From Campylobacterales bacterium (GTDB lineage: Bacteria; Campylobacterota; Campylobacteria; Campylobacterales; Nitratiruptoraceae): a stretch of DNA of 43,029 bases. Positions 22,699-32,075 of the stretch are shown piece after piece. Location of the stretch: positions 1 to 43,029 of the forward strand of contig JALVTF010000028.1 in NCBI GenBank assembly GCA_027024145.1, given 5' to 3'. Position 1 is the first letter of the stretch, and each line of letters starts with the position of its first letter. The position numbers and the translations under genes were made by a program. The notes beneath the pieces were generated by a model that worked only from the letters and a program-made list of their open reading frames with translations, was not told the origin of the DNA and did no database searches.

Positions 22699-23145
22699 AT
22701 GGCAGTGATAGGATTTCACAAACTCGAAGAGCTCTTTCGCAGAGGCGCGAGCCTCGATATCAAAAAGGGACATGCAAAGGATGTGACCGATATCGTGGAG
22801 CAAAAGCTCTACGATCTGCTTCTCATGGGCCAAAAAGCGGCCAAATATAACGGCCGTGACGTGATCTGGAAGTATGACCTGCCCATCACCAAGGGGCTGG
22901 AAGAGACGATCAATGAATTCAAAAAGCTCGAACAAGAGCTGGAACTCCAAGACATTCTCGATCGCCTGGCTACCCATCCACCGCTTTTGGAACTGGAGGC
23001 TGAATTAGAAAAGGCGCTGCCTGAGATTGTGGGCGGCTTGACGCTTGTGCTTGCTCGTATCATGAAAAAACTGGACGAAGAGAACCGTGCAGTGAGCCAT
23101 GAACTGATCGAGCGAGCCAAGGAGATCATGGATCTTACACTTTAA
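22699..23145 (+). CDS. DUF1931 family protein (histone-fold-like)
   Basis: MAVIGFHKLEELFRRGASLDIKKGHAKDVTDIVEQKLYDLLLMGQKAAKYNGRDVIWKYDLPITKGLEETI resembles Aquifex/Thermus DUF1931 proteins. Confidence 0.75.
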   Translation: MAVIGFHKLEELFRRGASLDIKKGHAKDVTDIVEQKLYDLLLMGQKAAKYNGRDVIWKYDLPITKGLEETINEFKKLEQELELQDILDRLATHPPLLELEAELEKALPEIVGGLTLVLARIMKKLDEENRAVSHELIERAKEIMDLTL

Positions 23146-23157
23146 AAGGAGCTCGCT

Positions 23158-23742
23158 ATGGTAGGATATCAATCGTATCTGAAGGATAAAAACAAAGAGT
23201 TTTTGGAAAAATTCTCCAAACACTCCAAAATCGCGGGAGTTATCTTTCTCCTGCTGGGTCTGGTAGGGATTTTCTATCCCGTTATCATGAGTCTCACCAC
23301 CGCCTATTTCGTGGCGTTTTTGTTTTTACTCAGCGGCTTCATGATTGCTTTTCACACCTATAATACCGACAAGAAAGATTGGCTGGGTTGGCTCAAAGCC
23401 TTCCTCTATCTGCTCACCGGTATTCTCGTGACTATCTACCCGATTCCAGGTGTCGCGGCGCTGGGTATCATCCTGGCGATCTACTTTTTTATGGATGGAT
23501 TTGCCTCTTTTGCGCTGGCTGGACAGCTCAAAGGCCAAAAGTACAACTGGCTCATCGTCATCAACGGTATTCTTTCTATCATTTTAGGTGTGATTTTTCT
23601 TGTCTATTGGCCTTTTGGTTCGCTGGTGCTTGTGGGGCTGTTTGTAGGGATTAGCCTCTTTTTTGACGGTATCGTGCTTCTTACGATGAGCTCAGCCATC
23701 AAAAAAATAGACAATACTTCTGATTCTTCCAACCAAGCATAA
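23158..23742 (+). CDS. HdeD/DUF308 family multi-TM acid-resistance-like membrane protein
   Basis: [34 protein letters not shown] ... [19 protein letters not shown] ... [36 protein letters not shown]. Confidence 0.88.
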   Translation: MVGYQSYLKDKNKEFLEKFSKHSKIAGVIFLLLGLVGIFYPVIMSLTTAYFVAFLFLLSGFMIAFHTYNTDKKDWLGWLKAFLYLLTGILVTIYPIPGVAALGIILAIYFFMDGFASFALAGQLKGQKYNWLIVINGILSIILGVIFLVYWPFGSLVLVGLFVGISLFFDGIVLLTMSSAIKKIDNTSDSSNQA

Positions 23743-23760
23743 AGGCTACGGCCTTTATGC
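23737..23760. terminator. Hairpin, likely transcription terminator or attenuator after the HdeD-like gene
   Basis: Perfect 10-bp stem GCATAAAGGC-TACG-GCCTTTATGC overlapping the HdeD stop; no U-tract. Confidence 0.55.
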
Positions 23761-23833
23761 CCCCTGCGACAAAAGTAGCAGAAAATCTATCACACTTTCT
23801 ATAAAATTTCCAAAAAATCACAAAGGAGCAAGA

Positions 23834-25693
23834 ATGGTCATCAAAAAAGAGGCTGCAAAAATTCTTTTGGCACTGCACAGAAGCGATGACAAAATTATCG
23901 ATGTAGAAAAACTCAATGCCGAAGCTGTAGAGGAGCTGAGTCTCGGTGGACTCGTGCGTTTTCCCATCCCAGCAAAAATCGAGCTCACATACAGCGGTGT
24001 GCAGGTAGCCGATGTGCTTGCGCGCGTGGAGGAAAAAATCGAAAAGATAGAGGATTGGAAAGAGAACTTCAAATGGGTCAGTAGCGAAGTGATCGCTATG
24101 ATCGATGCTGCCATGAAGGGTAAGAATAAAACTACGAAAGTGACCCAAGAGGAGCTGGCAAAGCGTGGTTTCGCTGACGAAAAAGGAGAACTGACCCAAG
24201 AAGCCCTCGATCTTTTCAACGCCTACGCCATCACGGAGCCTGAGCTCGTCATCGACGCCAAACTGGCCGAATATATCCGCAAATCCCCCATGGGGCCGAC
24301 GGACGCACACTATCTGCCTATAGAGGGCAACAATAAAGACCTCCTCGAAGCGATGCGCCTCATCGCCTATAGCGTGCCGCATGGCGATTACTTCACCTTC
24401 ACCGAGCTTGGCCAAGCCGTCAAAGAGACGCTCACGCTTGGTGGCTGGACCGCTGAAGGTAGCGTGCTCGATATCTCTATCCTCGAATCGATCGCACGTG
24501 TAGCGGACGGCGAAGAGGTGGATGTGGATACTCTCGCCCAGCTCGAAGCGCTCGGATACGTCAGCGACGTGGACACCCTCACCAAAGCCGGTGAAAAGGC
24601 ACTGGAGGTCTATCGTATTTTCAAAGACAAAACCGAAAGAGAGCTGAGATCCTTCGCGATAGAAAAAGAGGAGATAGAAACCCTCAAGACCATCCAAAAA
24701 ATCTGGGAAGAAAAATACACCTCCAATCCCGAAGAGACGGCAAATTTCGATGAGATCAAAAAAGAGCTTGTGGATCGCAAGGTGCGCGAATACAAAAAAA
24801 TTATCGAAAAGTATGGCCGCAGACTCGACGAGATGCCTGCCAAAAAGCAAGAGATCGCCAAGAAGTTTGGCGAAGCCAAAGATATGGTCAAATGGTTTGA
24901 AGAAAACTTCGATCTGCGCGAATATCTCTACAGCCTCGAAGCCTTCGGGCTCATCAAGGAGGGTGTGGACAGCAAAGGACGCGCGGTTTATTACGTCACG
25001 GAGGCCGGTCAAAGAGTCATCGAAGATCAAGCCGACGAGCGCGCCATCCACTCTTGGAGTGTAAAGACGCTCACTATCAGCAACAAGATCTTTAGCTCGC
25101 CCAATCGCGAATGGGTGCTCGAGGCGCGCAAAGAGCGCATCCTCGGTACATACGAGCCCAGTAAATCGGGGCTGCTCTATGAAGAGCTGGCAAACGGCGA
25201 GAAACTGCCTTTCATGACACGCTATGAGATGGATATTTTCAAAATCATTCCAGACCATGGCATTGCCTGCGAAGAGGTGCTGGACGAGAGCCTGAGTGAA
25301 GAGGAGTATACACGCCGCAAAGAGGCTCTCGACAAACTTGAAGCCAAAGGCTTCATCGAGATTTTGCCAGACGGCCATATCGTAGAAACCGAGTTTGGTC
25401 GCTTGATGGACGAGGCGATGAGCGGCGTGCCGGAGGGTTTTGGCGCACCTATCAATCCTACCATCTACCGTGTGGTCAAGGCGATTGCCGAGACGGGCAG
25501 TATGTATGTCAAAGAGCAAAAAGTGCGTATCTTGCCACAAAACATCAAAGAAGCCATCAAGCGCAGCGGCCTATCCAAAGAGAGCTTCGAAAAGGCCTAC
25601 GTGGCAGCGCGAGAGGCCAAGTATCTCGGACGCAACAGCGTCAACGAAGCGGGCCTCAAGATGCTCGAAGCCGTAGAGGCGCTCAATAGCTAA
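23834..25693 (+). CDS. DUF505-like family protein, unknown function
   Basis: 619 aa; [62 protein letters not shown]; repeated winged-helix-like segments; SD AAGGAG upstream. Confidence 0.65.
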   Translation: MVIKKEAAKILLALHRSDDKIIDVEKLNAEAVEELSLGGLVRFPIPAKIELTYSGVQVADVLARVEEKIEKIEDWKENFKWVSSEVIAMIDAAMKGKNKTTKVTQEELAKRGFADEKGELTQEALDLFNAYAITEPELVIDAKLAEYIRKSPMGPTDAHYLPIEGNNKDLLEAMRLIAYSVPHGDYFTFTELGQAVKETLTLGGWTAEGSVLDISILESIARVADGEEVDVDTLAQLEALGYVSDVDTLTKAGEKALEVYRIFKDKTERELRSFAIEKEEIETLKTIQKIWEEKYTSNPEETANFDEIKKELVDRKVREYKKIIEKYGRRLDEMPAKKQEIAKKFGEAKDMVKWFEENFDLREYLYSLEAFGLIKEGVDSKGRAVYYVTEAGQRVIEDQADERAIHSWSVKTLTISNKIFSSPNREWVLEARKERILGTYEPSKSGLLYEELANGEKLPFMTRYEMDIFKIIPDHGIACEEVLDESLSEEEYTRRKEALDKLEAKGFIEILPDGHIVETEFGRLMDEAMSGVPEGFGAPINPTIYRVVKAIAETGSMYVKEQKVRILPQNIKEAIKRSGLSKESFEKAYVAAREAKYLGRNSVNEAGLKMLEAVEALNS

Positions 25694-25694
25694 G

Positions 25695-25722
25695 GTGTGC
25701 TACTTAAGTAGCACACTTTTTT
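25695..25722 (+). terminator. Intrinsic terminator
   Basis: Perfect 22-bp palindrome GTGTGCTACTTAAGTAGCACAC followed by TTTTTT. Confidence 0.9.
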
Positions 25723-25768
25723 AGCCAAAAAGGCTATACTATCCCAAAGCCCAACAAAGGAGGGTGCC

Positions 25769-26590
25769 ATGGGAATCAACGAAAAGCTCCAAGAGATCAT
25801 CGACTCACAAGCAGATGTAGTCAAGAAGGTGGTCGCACTGGTGGGTGAGAGCATCGAAGAGCTCAAAGCCAGAGCAAAAGAGGAGAAAAAGAGCCTCGAA
25901 GAGGTAGTCGAAGAGATTGTAGAAACAGTAACACCGAAGAAAAAGGAGGGTGCTATGGGAATGCCGCTTTTAGGAGATAAATTCCCCACATTGGAAGTGC
26001 AAACGACACACGGGCCTATGAAATTACCAGATGACCTCAAAGGTAAATGGACAGTGCTCTTTAGCCATCCTGCAGACTTCACACCTGTGTGTACTACGGA
26101 GTTTGTGAGCTTTCAAAAACACAAAGAGCAGTTCGATGCGATCAATACGCAGCTGATCGGTCTTTCTATCGATCAGGTGTTTAGCCATATCAAATGGGTA
26201 GAGTGGATCAAGGAAAAATTCGACGTAGCCATCGAATTTCCTATCATCGCGGCCACCGATACACTGGCGGCCCAGATCGGTATGGTGCATCCCAACAAAG
26301 GTACCAACACCGTGCGAGCGGTCTTCATCATCGACCCTGAGGGTGTGGTGCGCACGATTTTGTACTATCCACAAGAGATCGGACGCAATATCGACGAGAT
26401 CGTACGTGCCGTCAAAGCTTTGCAAAAGAGTGACGCCGAAGGTGTGGCCACTCCAGCCAACTGGCCCGAAAACGAGCTCATCGGCGACAAAGTCATCGTC
26501 CCACCGGCCACAGATTGCGAAACCGCCAAGAAGCGTCCACAAGAGTATGAGTGCTTCGACTGGTGGTTTTGCTACAAAGAGTCCAAATGA
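25769..26590 (+). CDS. Peroxiredoxin (Prx6/1-Cys-like) with N-terminal charged helical extension
   Basis: Core [50 protein letters not shown] from an internal ATG at 25955; 62-aa extension from 25769 in the same frame. Confidence 0.92.
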   Translation: MGINEKLQEIIDSQADVVKKVVALVGESIEELKARAKEEKKSLEEVVEEIVETVTPKKKEGAMGMPLLGDKFPTLEVQTTHGPMKLPDDLKGKWTVLFSHPADFTPVCTTEFVSFQKHKEQFDAINTQLIGLSIDQVFSHIKWVEWIKEKFDVAIEFPIIAATDTLAAQIGMVHPNKGTNTVRAVFIIDPEGVVRTILYYPQEIGRNIDEIVRAVKALQKSDAEGVATPANWPENELIGDKVIVPPATDCETAKKRPQEYECFDWWFCYKESK

Positions 26591-26592
26591 TG

Positions 26593-26612
26593 AAGCTCCC
26601 TTAAGGGAGCTT
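26593..26612. terminator. Palindromic hairpin, likely terminator after the peroxiredoxin gene
   Basis: Perfect 20-bp palindrome AAGCTCCCTTAAGGGAGCTT, 3 nt after the stop codon. Confidence 0.7.
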
Positions 26613-26652
26613 TGAGATTCGCCGTGCCATAATAGAAAAAAAGCTTGGCACG

Positions 26653-28050
26653 ATGCGAAGATTCAAAGCGATTCTCTATCGGTTCTTCTTCGGTGATGCG
26701 AATATCCACTTCGGTAAGTTTTTACAACACATTTTCAAAGAACAGCTCAACTCCCTCACGATCCGTATCGATTCACTCTCGATATTTTTCTTCTTAGGGC
26801 GCTGGCTTCCCTTTTCGGTGGCCATAGGTATCACTACAGGTGTGATAGCTTCGCTGATGGATCTTTTGGTAGTGCAAATCAACGGTATACTCTCGCGTAA
26901 CATCGTTTACCTTTTCGTCTATCCTCTCATGGTGGCATTCATTACAGGCCAAGTGCTCAAAAAAGACAAAGAGATAGGAGGACCCGGTATCGGCTTTTCC
27001 ATCCTGCATCTCAAGACAAAAAGATATCTCAAAATTCGATCGATTCTTTACAAGCTTTTCGTATCTGTGCTGACGCTTTCCGGCGGGTTTATAGCAGGGC
27101 GGGAAGGACCGTCTTTTTATCTGGGCGTAGGTATCGGCGAATGGGTAGGCAAGGCGTACGGTTTTGGCAAGCGTTTCAAGGATATGTTGGGACTCATCGG
27201 TGCAGGGGCTTTTACCGGAGCACTCCTCAAGGCACCTCTGGGTAGCTCCATCTTCGCGATGGAGCTGGAAAATATGTACGATTTCAACTACCGCCCCTTC
27301 ATCCCTATGATCGTTGCATCGATCGTCAGTTACCTGACATTCTCCTTTTTTCGCGGCAATCACGCTTTTATCCTTTTGCAGAGCAAACCGGTGTGGGATC
27401 TTACGAGCATCCCCTACATCATAGCGATGGGGCTTGTCATATCCCTCATCATCTATATCTACACCTTCGTGTTTCACTTTTTACGCAAAGCAGCCTATAT
27501 CTTCCCTGTCCAAAAGCGTGTCATCGTGGGGACGCTCATCTCGATTCCGTTTTTGGTGCTTCTCTATCTCGTGACACGCAACAGCGATATCCTCTCGGCA
27601 CCGGCGAACATGAATATCCTCTCCAATCTCGCACAGATGCAGTTTTCGGTCTCCGCCGACATCGCCATCATCATCTTTACGATACTCATCACCAGCTTTA
27701 CGCTTGGTTTCGGCGTCGTGGGCGGGCTCATCTTACCCGTTTTGATGATAGGAGCGGCTCTTGGCAATATTTTCGGACACATTTTTCCAGACCAACTCAT
27801 CATGTTTACCCTCGCGGGAATGGGTGCTTCCTTGGCCGCTGCGGCCAAGACGCCTTTGGCTGCGATAGTGATGATTACGGAGATGAGCCACGACGATGTG
27901 GTGATACCGATGACTGCCGCGGTGATTACGAGCTATCTCGCGAGTTTCGGGTATAGCCTCTATCTGGGTCAGGAGAACATTTTTCGAGGCAGTCTCAAAG
28001 ATTTTCGCTCCTACCGTTTGCAGCCGGACGAAAAACACGATGAAGCGTGA
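26653..28050 (+). CDS. ClC family chloride channel/H+ antiporter (no CBS domain)
   Basis: GGPGIGFSILH; GGFIAGREGPSFYLGVGIGEWVG; LKAPLGSSIFAMELEN; GGLILPVLMIGAALGN. Confidence 0.92.
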   Translation: MRRFKAILYRFFFGDANIHFGKFLQHIFKEQLNSLTIRIDSLSIFFFLGRWLPFSVAIGITTGVIASLMDLLVVQINGILSRNIVYLFVYPLMVAFITGQVLKKDKEIGGPGIGFSILHLKTKRYLKIRSILYKLFVSVLTLSGGFIAGREGPSFYLGVGIGEWVGKAYGFGKRFKDMLGLIGAGAFTGALLKAPLGSSIFAMELENMYDFNYRPFIPMIVASIVSYLTFSFFRGNHAFILLQSKPVWDLTSIPYIIAMGLVISLIIYIYTFVFHFLRKAAYIFPVQKRVIVGTLISIPFLVLLYLVTRNSDILSAPANMNILSNLAQMQFSVSADIAIIIFTILITSFTLGFGVVGGLILPVLMIGAALGNIFGHIFPDQLIMFTLAGMGASLAAAAKTPLAAIVMITEMSHDDVVIPMTAAVITSYLASFGYSLYLGQENIFRGSLKDFRSYRLQPDEKHDEA

Positions 28051-29698
28051 AGAGCTCCTACACTTTTTTCTCATTCCCGTAGCTATCGGGATGTTGGGAT
28101 TTTTTGCGGCCTATATCTTTCGCTATCTGGTGCAAAGCTTCACCCATCTCTATGCGGCGATAAATTTCATAGATTCCCATATTTTCTACATCTTTACCAT
28201 GCCGCTGCTTTTTTATTTCTCTTCTATGCTTGTGACGAAAATGCTCAAAAATCCCGCCAACGTCACCCTCGATGAGATAGCCAAAAAGGTTTCGCTCACC
28301 GTAGGGAAATTTTCTATCTTAAAGGGTCTTTTGGTATTGCTGCTCACATCTTTGAGCATCGGTTTCGGTGTGCCTGTGGGACGAGAAGGCCCCATCGCGA
28401 AGCTGGGCGGATTGCTCACCGATATTTTCGTCAAATTTTTCAAAATCGAACGCATCAATATTCCCATCTATCTCAGCGCCGGTATTTCATCGGCACTTGC
28501 CGCCACTTTCAACGCCCCGGTAGCGGGCATCTTTTTCGGCCTCGAGATTATCATCGGTAAAATCAACTCCTACATCGTCATTCCTCTGATAGTGGCGTGC
28601 ATCACGGCGACTTTTCTCGCTCGCCTCTTTATCGGGCCCTACACTGCATTTTACGTACCGCATCTTGAATTTCCGGCTTCACATTTTTGGCTTTTGCCAT
28701 TTGCCGCGGCACTCTTTAGCGCCATCGCCGCCGCTATGCACATCGGGATCAAGAGGCTCCGCTTCTTTCGGGTCTTGATGCGTAGGCGCTGGAAGCGATG
28801 GGTGCTCCATTTGGGACTCTTTGTGGGACTGCTCGTCGCCATCGCTCCGCAGATTAGGGGAGTCGGCTATGAGTATGTGACAGAGCTTTTTGCAGGTCAC
28901 TATAGCGGCGCGCAGGCATTTGAGATCTTTTTGCTCAAACTCGCGGCCGTCATCGTTAGTATCGGTAGTGGCATATTTGGCGGACTGCTTTCTCCCTCCA
29001 TTTTTTTGGGAGCCTTCGGTGGCTATTGGTTCGGAGCGATTTTCTCCTTTGCGGGGATAGATCCCAGGATCTTCGCTCTCATCGGCAGCGCCACGGTCTT
29101 GGCAGGTATTTCGCGTGCCCCCTTGCGCAGTGCCATCATCATTACCGAGCTGACGCATTCATATCAGCTGCTTTTGCCCATCCTTCTCTCTTCGGCGATA
29201 GCGGTCTATCTACTCTCGAAACTGGAGCCGGGATCGTATTTCAAGCGCAGCCTCATACAGCGGGGCATAGATGTGGACAACGTAGCTCTTGTGAACTATC
29301 TTCGCTCTTGCAATATCCGTGACTACATCACGAAAACCACTCCCCTTCATCCCGACGATACGATAGAGTTCGCCCTGCGCGCATTCAAAAGGAGAAAAAC
29401 CAACTACATCCCAGTCGTCGATTACAACAATCAACTGGTAGGAATCGTCTCGCTGCGCGACTTGCGCAAGCGCTATGTTATGCCTAAACATGTGGCGTAC
29501 GTGGAAGATATCATGAGCAAGCATCCGTTTTATATCACCCAAGATTCGACGGAAGAGGACATTCTCAAAGCCTTCTCCATCCTCAATGTCTCCTACATCC
29601 CTTATGTCTCGCGCCAAAAGAAATATATCGGCATGATCGATGTGGATAAACTGCTCAAAGACCTCTCCTTGAAAAAAATGGCTTATAAGATTCGATGA
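28040..29698 (+). CDS. ClC family chloride channel with C-terminal tandem CBS domains
   Basis: VPVGREGPIAKLGGLL; FNAPVAGIFFGLEIIIG; GGLLSPSIFLGAFGGYW; CBS-like RDYITKTTPLHPDDTIEFALRAF...NYIPVVD...LVGIVSLRDL and DIMSKHPFYITQDSTEEDILKAF. Confidence 0.93.
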   Translation: MKREELLHFFLIPVAIGMLGFFAAYIFRYLVQSFTHLYAAINFIDSHIFYIFTMPLLFYFSSMLVTKMLKNPANVTLDEIAKKVSLTVGKFSILKGLLVLLLTSLSIGFGVPVGREGPIAKLGGLLTDIFVKFFKIERINIPIYLSAGISSALAATFNAPVAGIFFGLEIIIGKINSYIVIPLIVACITATFLARLFIGPYTAFYVPHLEFPASHFWLLPFAAALFSAIAAAMHIGIKRLRFFRVLMRRRWKRWVLHLGLFVGLLVAIAPQIRGVGYEYVTELFAGHYSGAQAFEIFLLKLAAVIVSIGSGIFGGLLSPSIFLGAFGGYWFGAIFSFAGIDPRIFALIGSATVLAGISRAPLRSAIIITELTHSYQLLLPILLSSAIAVYLLSKLEPGSYFKRSLIQRGIDVDNVALVNYLRSCNIRDYITKTTPLHPDDTIEFALRAFKRRKTNYIPVVDYNNQLVGIVSLRDLRKRYVMPKHVAYVEDIMSKHPFYITQDSTEEDILKAFSILNVSYIPYVSRQKKYIGMIDVDKLLKDLSLKKMAYKIR

Positions 29699-29706
29699 GG
29701 ATTGCA

Positions 29707-30051
29707 TTACTCACATGTGTCGAAACCAAGATCGGCTATCTTTTGATAGTGCTCGTCACAGACAAATCGTGCCTCGTTGAGTCCGAAATGCTCTAAAATC
29801 AGCCTTCTTGTATCTTCATCATCGATGATCTCTTGTGAGCTATACACTATCACCTCACCGTCATTGACGAGCACTCTGCCACGAGGGACGACATCGTAAG
29901 AGTAATCCCGAAGTTCTGGGTAAAGATTTTGCAGTGTAAACCAATACTCATAATGACCTCTATCCACATCTTGATGGAGCGCATCTGTCATCTTTTCGCG
30001 GTAGCTGTAGATGCGGCCGTGATAGATCCAAAAGATGCCGATTGTCTGCAT
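29707..30051 (-). CDS. Conserved hypothetical protein (about 114 aa)
   Basis: Start placed at MQTIGIFWIYHGRIYSYREK, overlapping the upstream stop by 1 nt. Confidence 0.6.
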   Translation of the reverse strand: MQTIGIFWIYHGRIYSYREKMTDALHQDVDRGHYEYWFTLQNLYPELRDYSYDVVPRGRVLVNDGEVIVYSSQEIIDDEDTRRLILEHFGLNEARFVCDEHYQKIADLGFDTCE

Positions 30052-30806
30052 TACGCTTCCCAGTGCCGAATACCTTTTTCGTCGACGTAGTAGGAAAAGA
30101 GAGATAAGAGCATTCGCCACTTAGTCTTATTACACAAAGCATCAAAAAGCGCTCTATGCCGCTCTTGGAGTATGAAAAAGTAGTTGACCTCATCAGAGTG
30201 CACCACGCTTATGAAAGGTTTTTCATTCAATTCCTTCCAGATTTTCATCATAATTCCAAAGCGCAGCACTTCACTATCGATAAACTGACGATGCTGATAG
30301 ACGATGAGCGATTTGCCATCATTCCATAGCGCTTCGATTTCGTCGAAGTAGATGTATTTTTCGGAGTTGGTTCTGTTGTCGCTATTGAATTTGATGCCGT
30401 TGTCTGGGTCAGCGAAGATGATCTCGGCACTGTTGGCTTGCTGCTTGAGTTTTGCGAACCATTTATTCCTCTCAGCTTTTTTCGTAGGAACCATATCGCT
30501 AAAAAAGGCCACATTGTGTGCCAGTCGCATTTTATCAGGACGCGCATTTTCTAGTGCTTTCACATCTCTTTTTTCGTGATTCTCCTGTAGCCATTCGAAG
30601 AGTTCAGGATCTGCTTCGGAATGCTTGCCGTCATCATTTTCCAGATACGCTCTTTTGTTTCCGTCATTCTTATTTTTGCTATTCTTTTTCTCATCCGGTG
30701 TCAAATACCATGCCACCAAAAGCGGTATATCCGAATCCTTTAGAAAGCTTCGCAAGAGCATATACTTTTTGAAATCGTGTTCATCACCGAAGTATTGATT
30801 TTTCAT
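30051..30806 (-). CDS. Hypothetical protein, MKNQYFGDEHDFKKYMLLR...IIFADPDNGI family
   Basis: 251 aa; ATG overlaps the stop of the upstream nuclease gene (4 nt); Rossmann-like ADPDNGI strand/loop. Confidence 0.65.
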   Translation of the reverse strand: MKNQYFGDEHDFKKYMLLRSFLKDSDIPLLVAWYLTPDEKKNSKNKNDGNKRAYLENDDGKHSEADPELFEWLQENHEKRDVKALENARPDKMRLAHNVAFFSDMVPTKKAERNKWFAKLKQQANSAEIIFADPDNGIKFNSDNRTNSEKYIYFDEIEALWNDGKSLIVYQHRQFIDSEVLRFGIMMKIWKELNEKPFISVVHSDEVNYFFILQERHRALFDALCNKTKWRMLLSLFSYYVDEKGIRHWEA

Positions 30807-32062
30807 TGATTTTCCTTAGCTATCGCATCGATGCGATGTATTGTATCTGTCATTTGATTTGCTATTTCTTGAATATGATTGTTGTAGAATTTTTTATCGA
30901 AAAGCTCGAAAGTACCGTAAGGTTGTTTACGAGAAGCAAATGTTATTGTTTGAAGATTATAAATTGATGCCTCATCTTTTTCTGTAAAACCAAAATTCTT
31001 CCCTTTGAAAAACTCTATGATTGTATCACCGTCTAAAAAATTACCGTTTTTGTCTTTTATCTGCACACCGATCCAAATGCCGTCGCCGTCATTCCAATAT
31101 CCTGCTACACAATAAACAGTATTACCTCTTATTTCTTTTTTAAAAGCTATGCCGAAATGGTTTGACGTTCCGCTTTTGAATCGTATCTGATATAGTATTT
31201 CAATGCTATCGTCTTGATCTCGTAGTTCTCCATCTCTATCGTACCATACACTTGTATTATGGTTCTCCTCAGCGAAAATCTCGTCTCCTTCTTCCCATTC
31301 CTGGCTTATTTGTTTTTCTATTTTGTTATACAAATCCCACCAAAACTCATATTCTTTTGCTGCCCATGCTTTTGGGTAATTTTCATAAATATTTGCTGCA
31401 GCTTTTATGGTTTTGCTATCTTTTGATAAAGTCTCCACGATTTCTTCTCCTTTTTCTTTATGCTTGTTCGTTAGTTTTTCGATGAGGTTTTTGTATATGA
31501 GCAGTGATTCACGGATATTGGTTTTATCATATACTTCTTTGATACATTTTTCTAGCCAGTTATAAATATCTTTGCTAAATGAAATAGTTGTATATTCTAC
31601 ATCCTGGTTGCTCTCATCCCAAGCTTCATCACCAAACAGCGTGAGAAAATAGAGTTTTGCGTCGCTATTATTGTGTTTAATGAATGTGAAATAATCTTTG
31701 AGTTGATTTTGGCTATCTTTTGCATATATTTTCATCTCTATAGCGGCGACGATTTTTTCGTCTTCTTCGATGACGATATCGATTCGACGGTCGTTAGTGA
31801 TAACATATTCGGGCCAAACAGCAGGTTTTTTTAATTTGTTTTTTTGTCCTAAAACATATTTCCAAAAGAGCTGCAAGAAAAGATCTTTTTGGCCATGTGT
31901 TCCGTTTGGATCAAGAAGGTCTGCGATGAAGAAAGAGTGAAATGTCTCTTTGGTTCCTACATTGCCTGAGATGAGCATATTGAAATTTCTTAAGGTCAAT
32001 GCATCGAGCGCTTCATATTGAGCGACAATTTTTAGTACAATTTCTAATAGCGCCTTTTCCAT
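30803..32062 (-). CDS. PD-(D/E)XK nuclease superfamily protein (PDDEXK_4-like)
   Basis: ADLLDPNGTHGQKDLFLQLF ... NDRRIDIVIEEDEKIVAAIEMKIYAKDSQNQLKDYFTFI, i.e. E...D-IVI...EMK core. Confidence 0.8.
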   Translation of the reverse strand: MEKALLEIVLKIVAQYEALDALTLRNFNMLISGNVGTKETFHSFFIADLLDPNGTHGQKDLFLQLFWKYVLGQKNKLKKPAVWPEYVITNDRRIDIVIEEDEKIVAAIEMKIYAKDSQNQLKDYFTFIKHNNSDAKLYFLTLFGDEAWDESNQDVEYTTISFSKDIYNWLEKCIKEVYDKTNIRESLLIYKNLIEKLTNKHKEKGEEIVETLSKDSKTIKAAANIYENYPKAWAAKEYEFWWDLYNKIEKQISQEWEEGDEIFAEENHNTSVWYDRDGELRDQDDSIEILYQIRFKSGTSNHFGIAFKKEIRGNTVYCVAGYWNDGDGIWIGVQIKDKNGNFLDGDTIIEFFKGKNFGFTEKDEASIYNLQTITFASRKQPYGTFELFDKKFYNNHIQEIANQMTDTIHRIDAIAKENQ

Positions 32063-32075
32063 AACTTTCCTTTAT

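Noticed and set aside
23699-25540. 613-aa minus-strand ORF opposite the DUF505-like gene
   Set aside because: Low-complexity F/H/L-rich translation typical of an antisense frame; the plus-strand ORF has an SD, family resemblance and a terminator.
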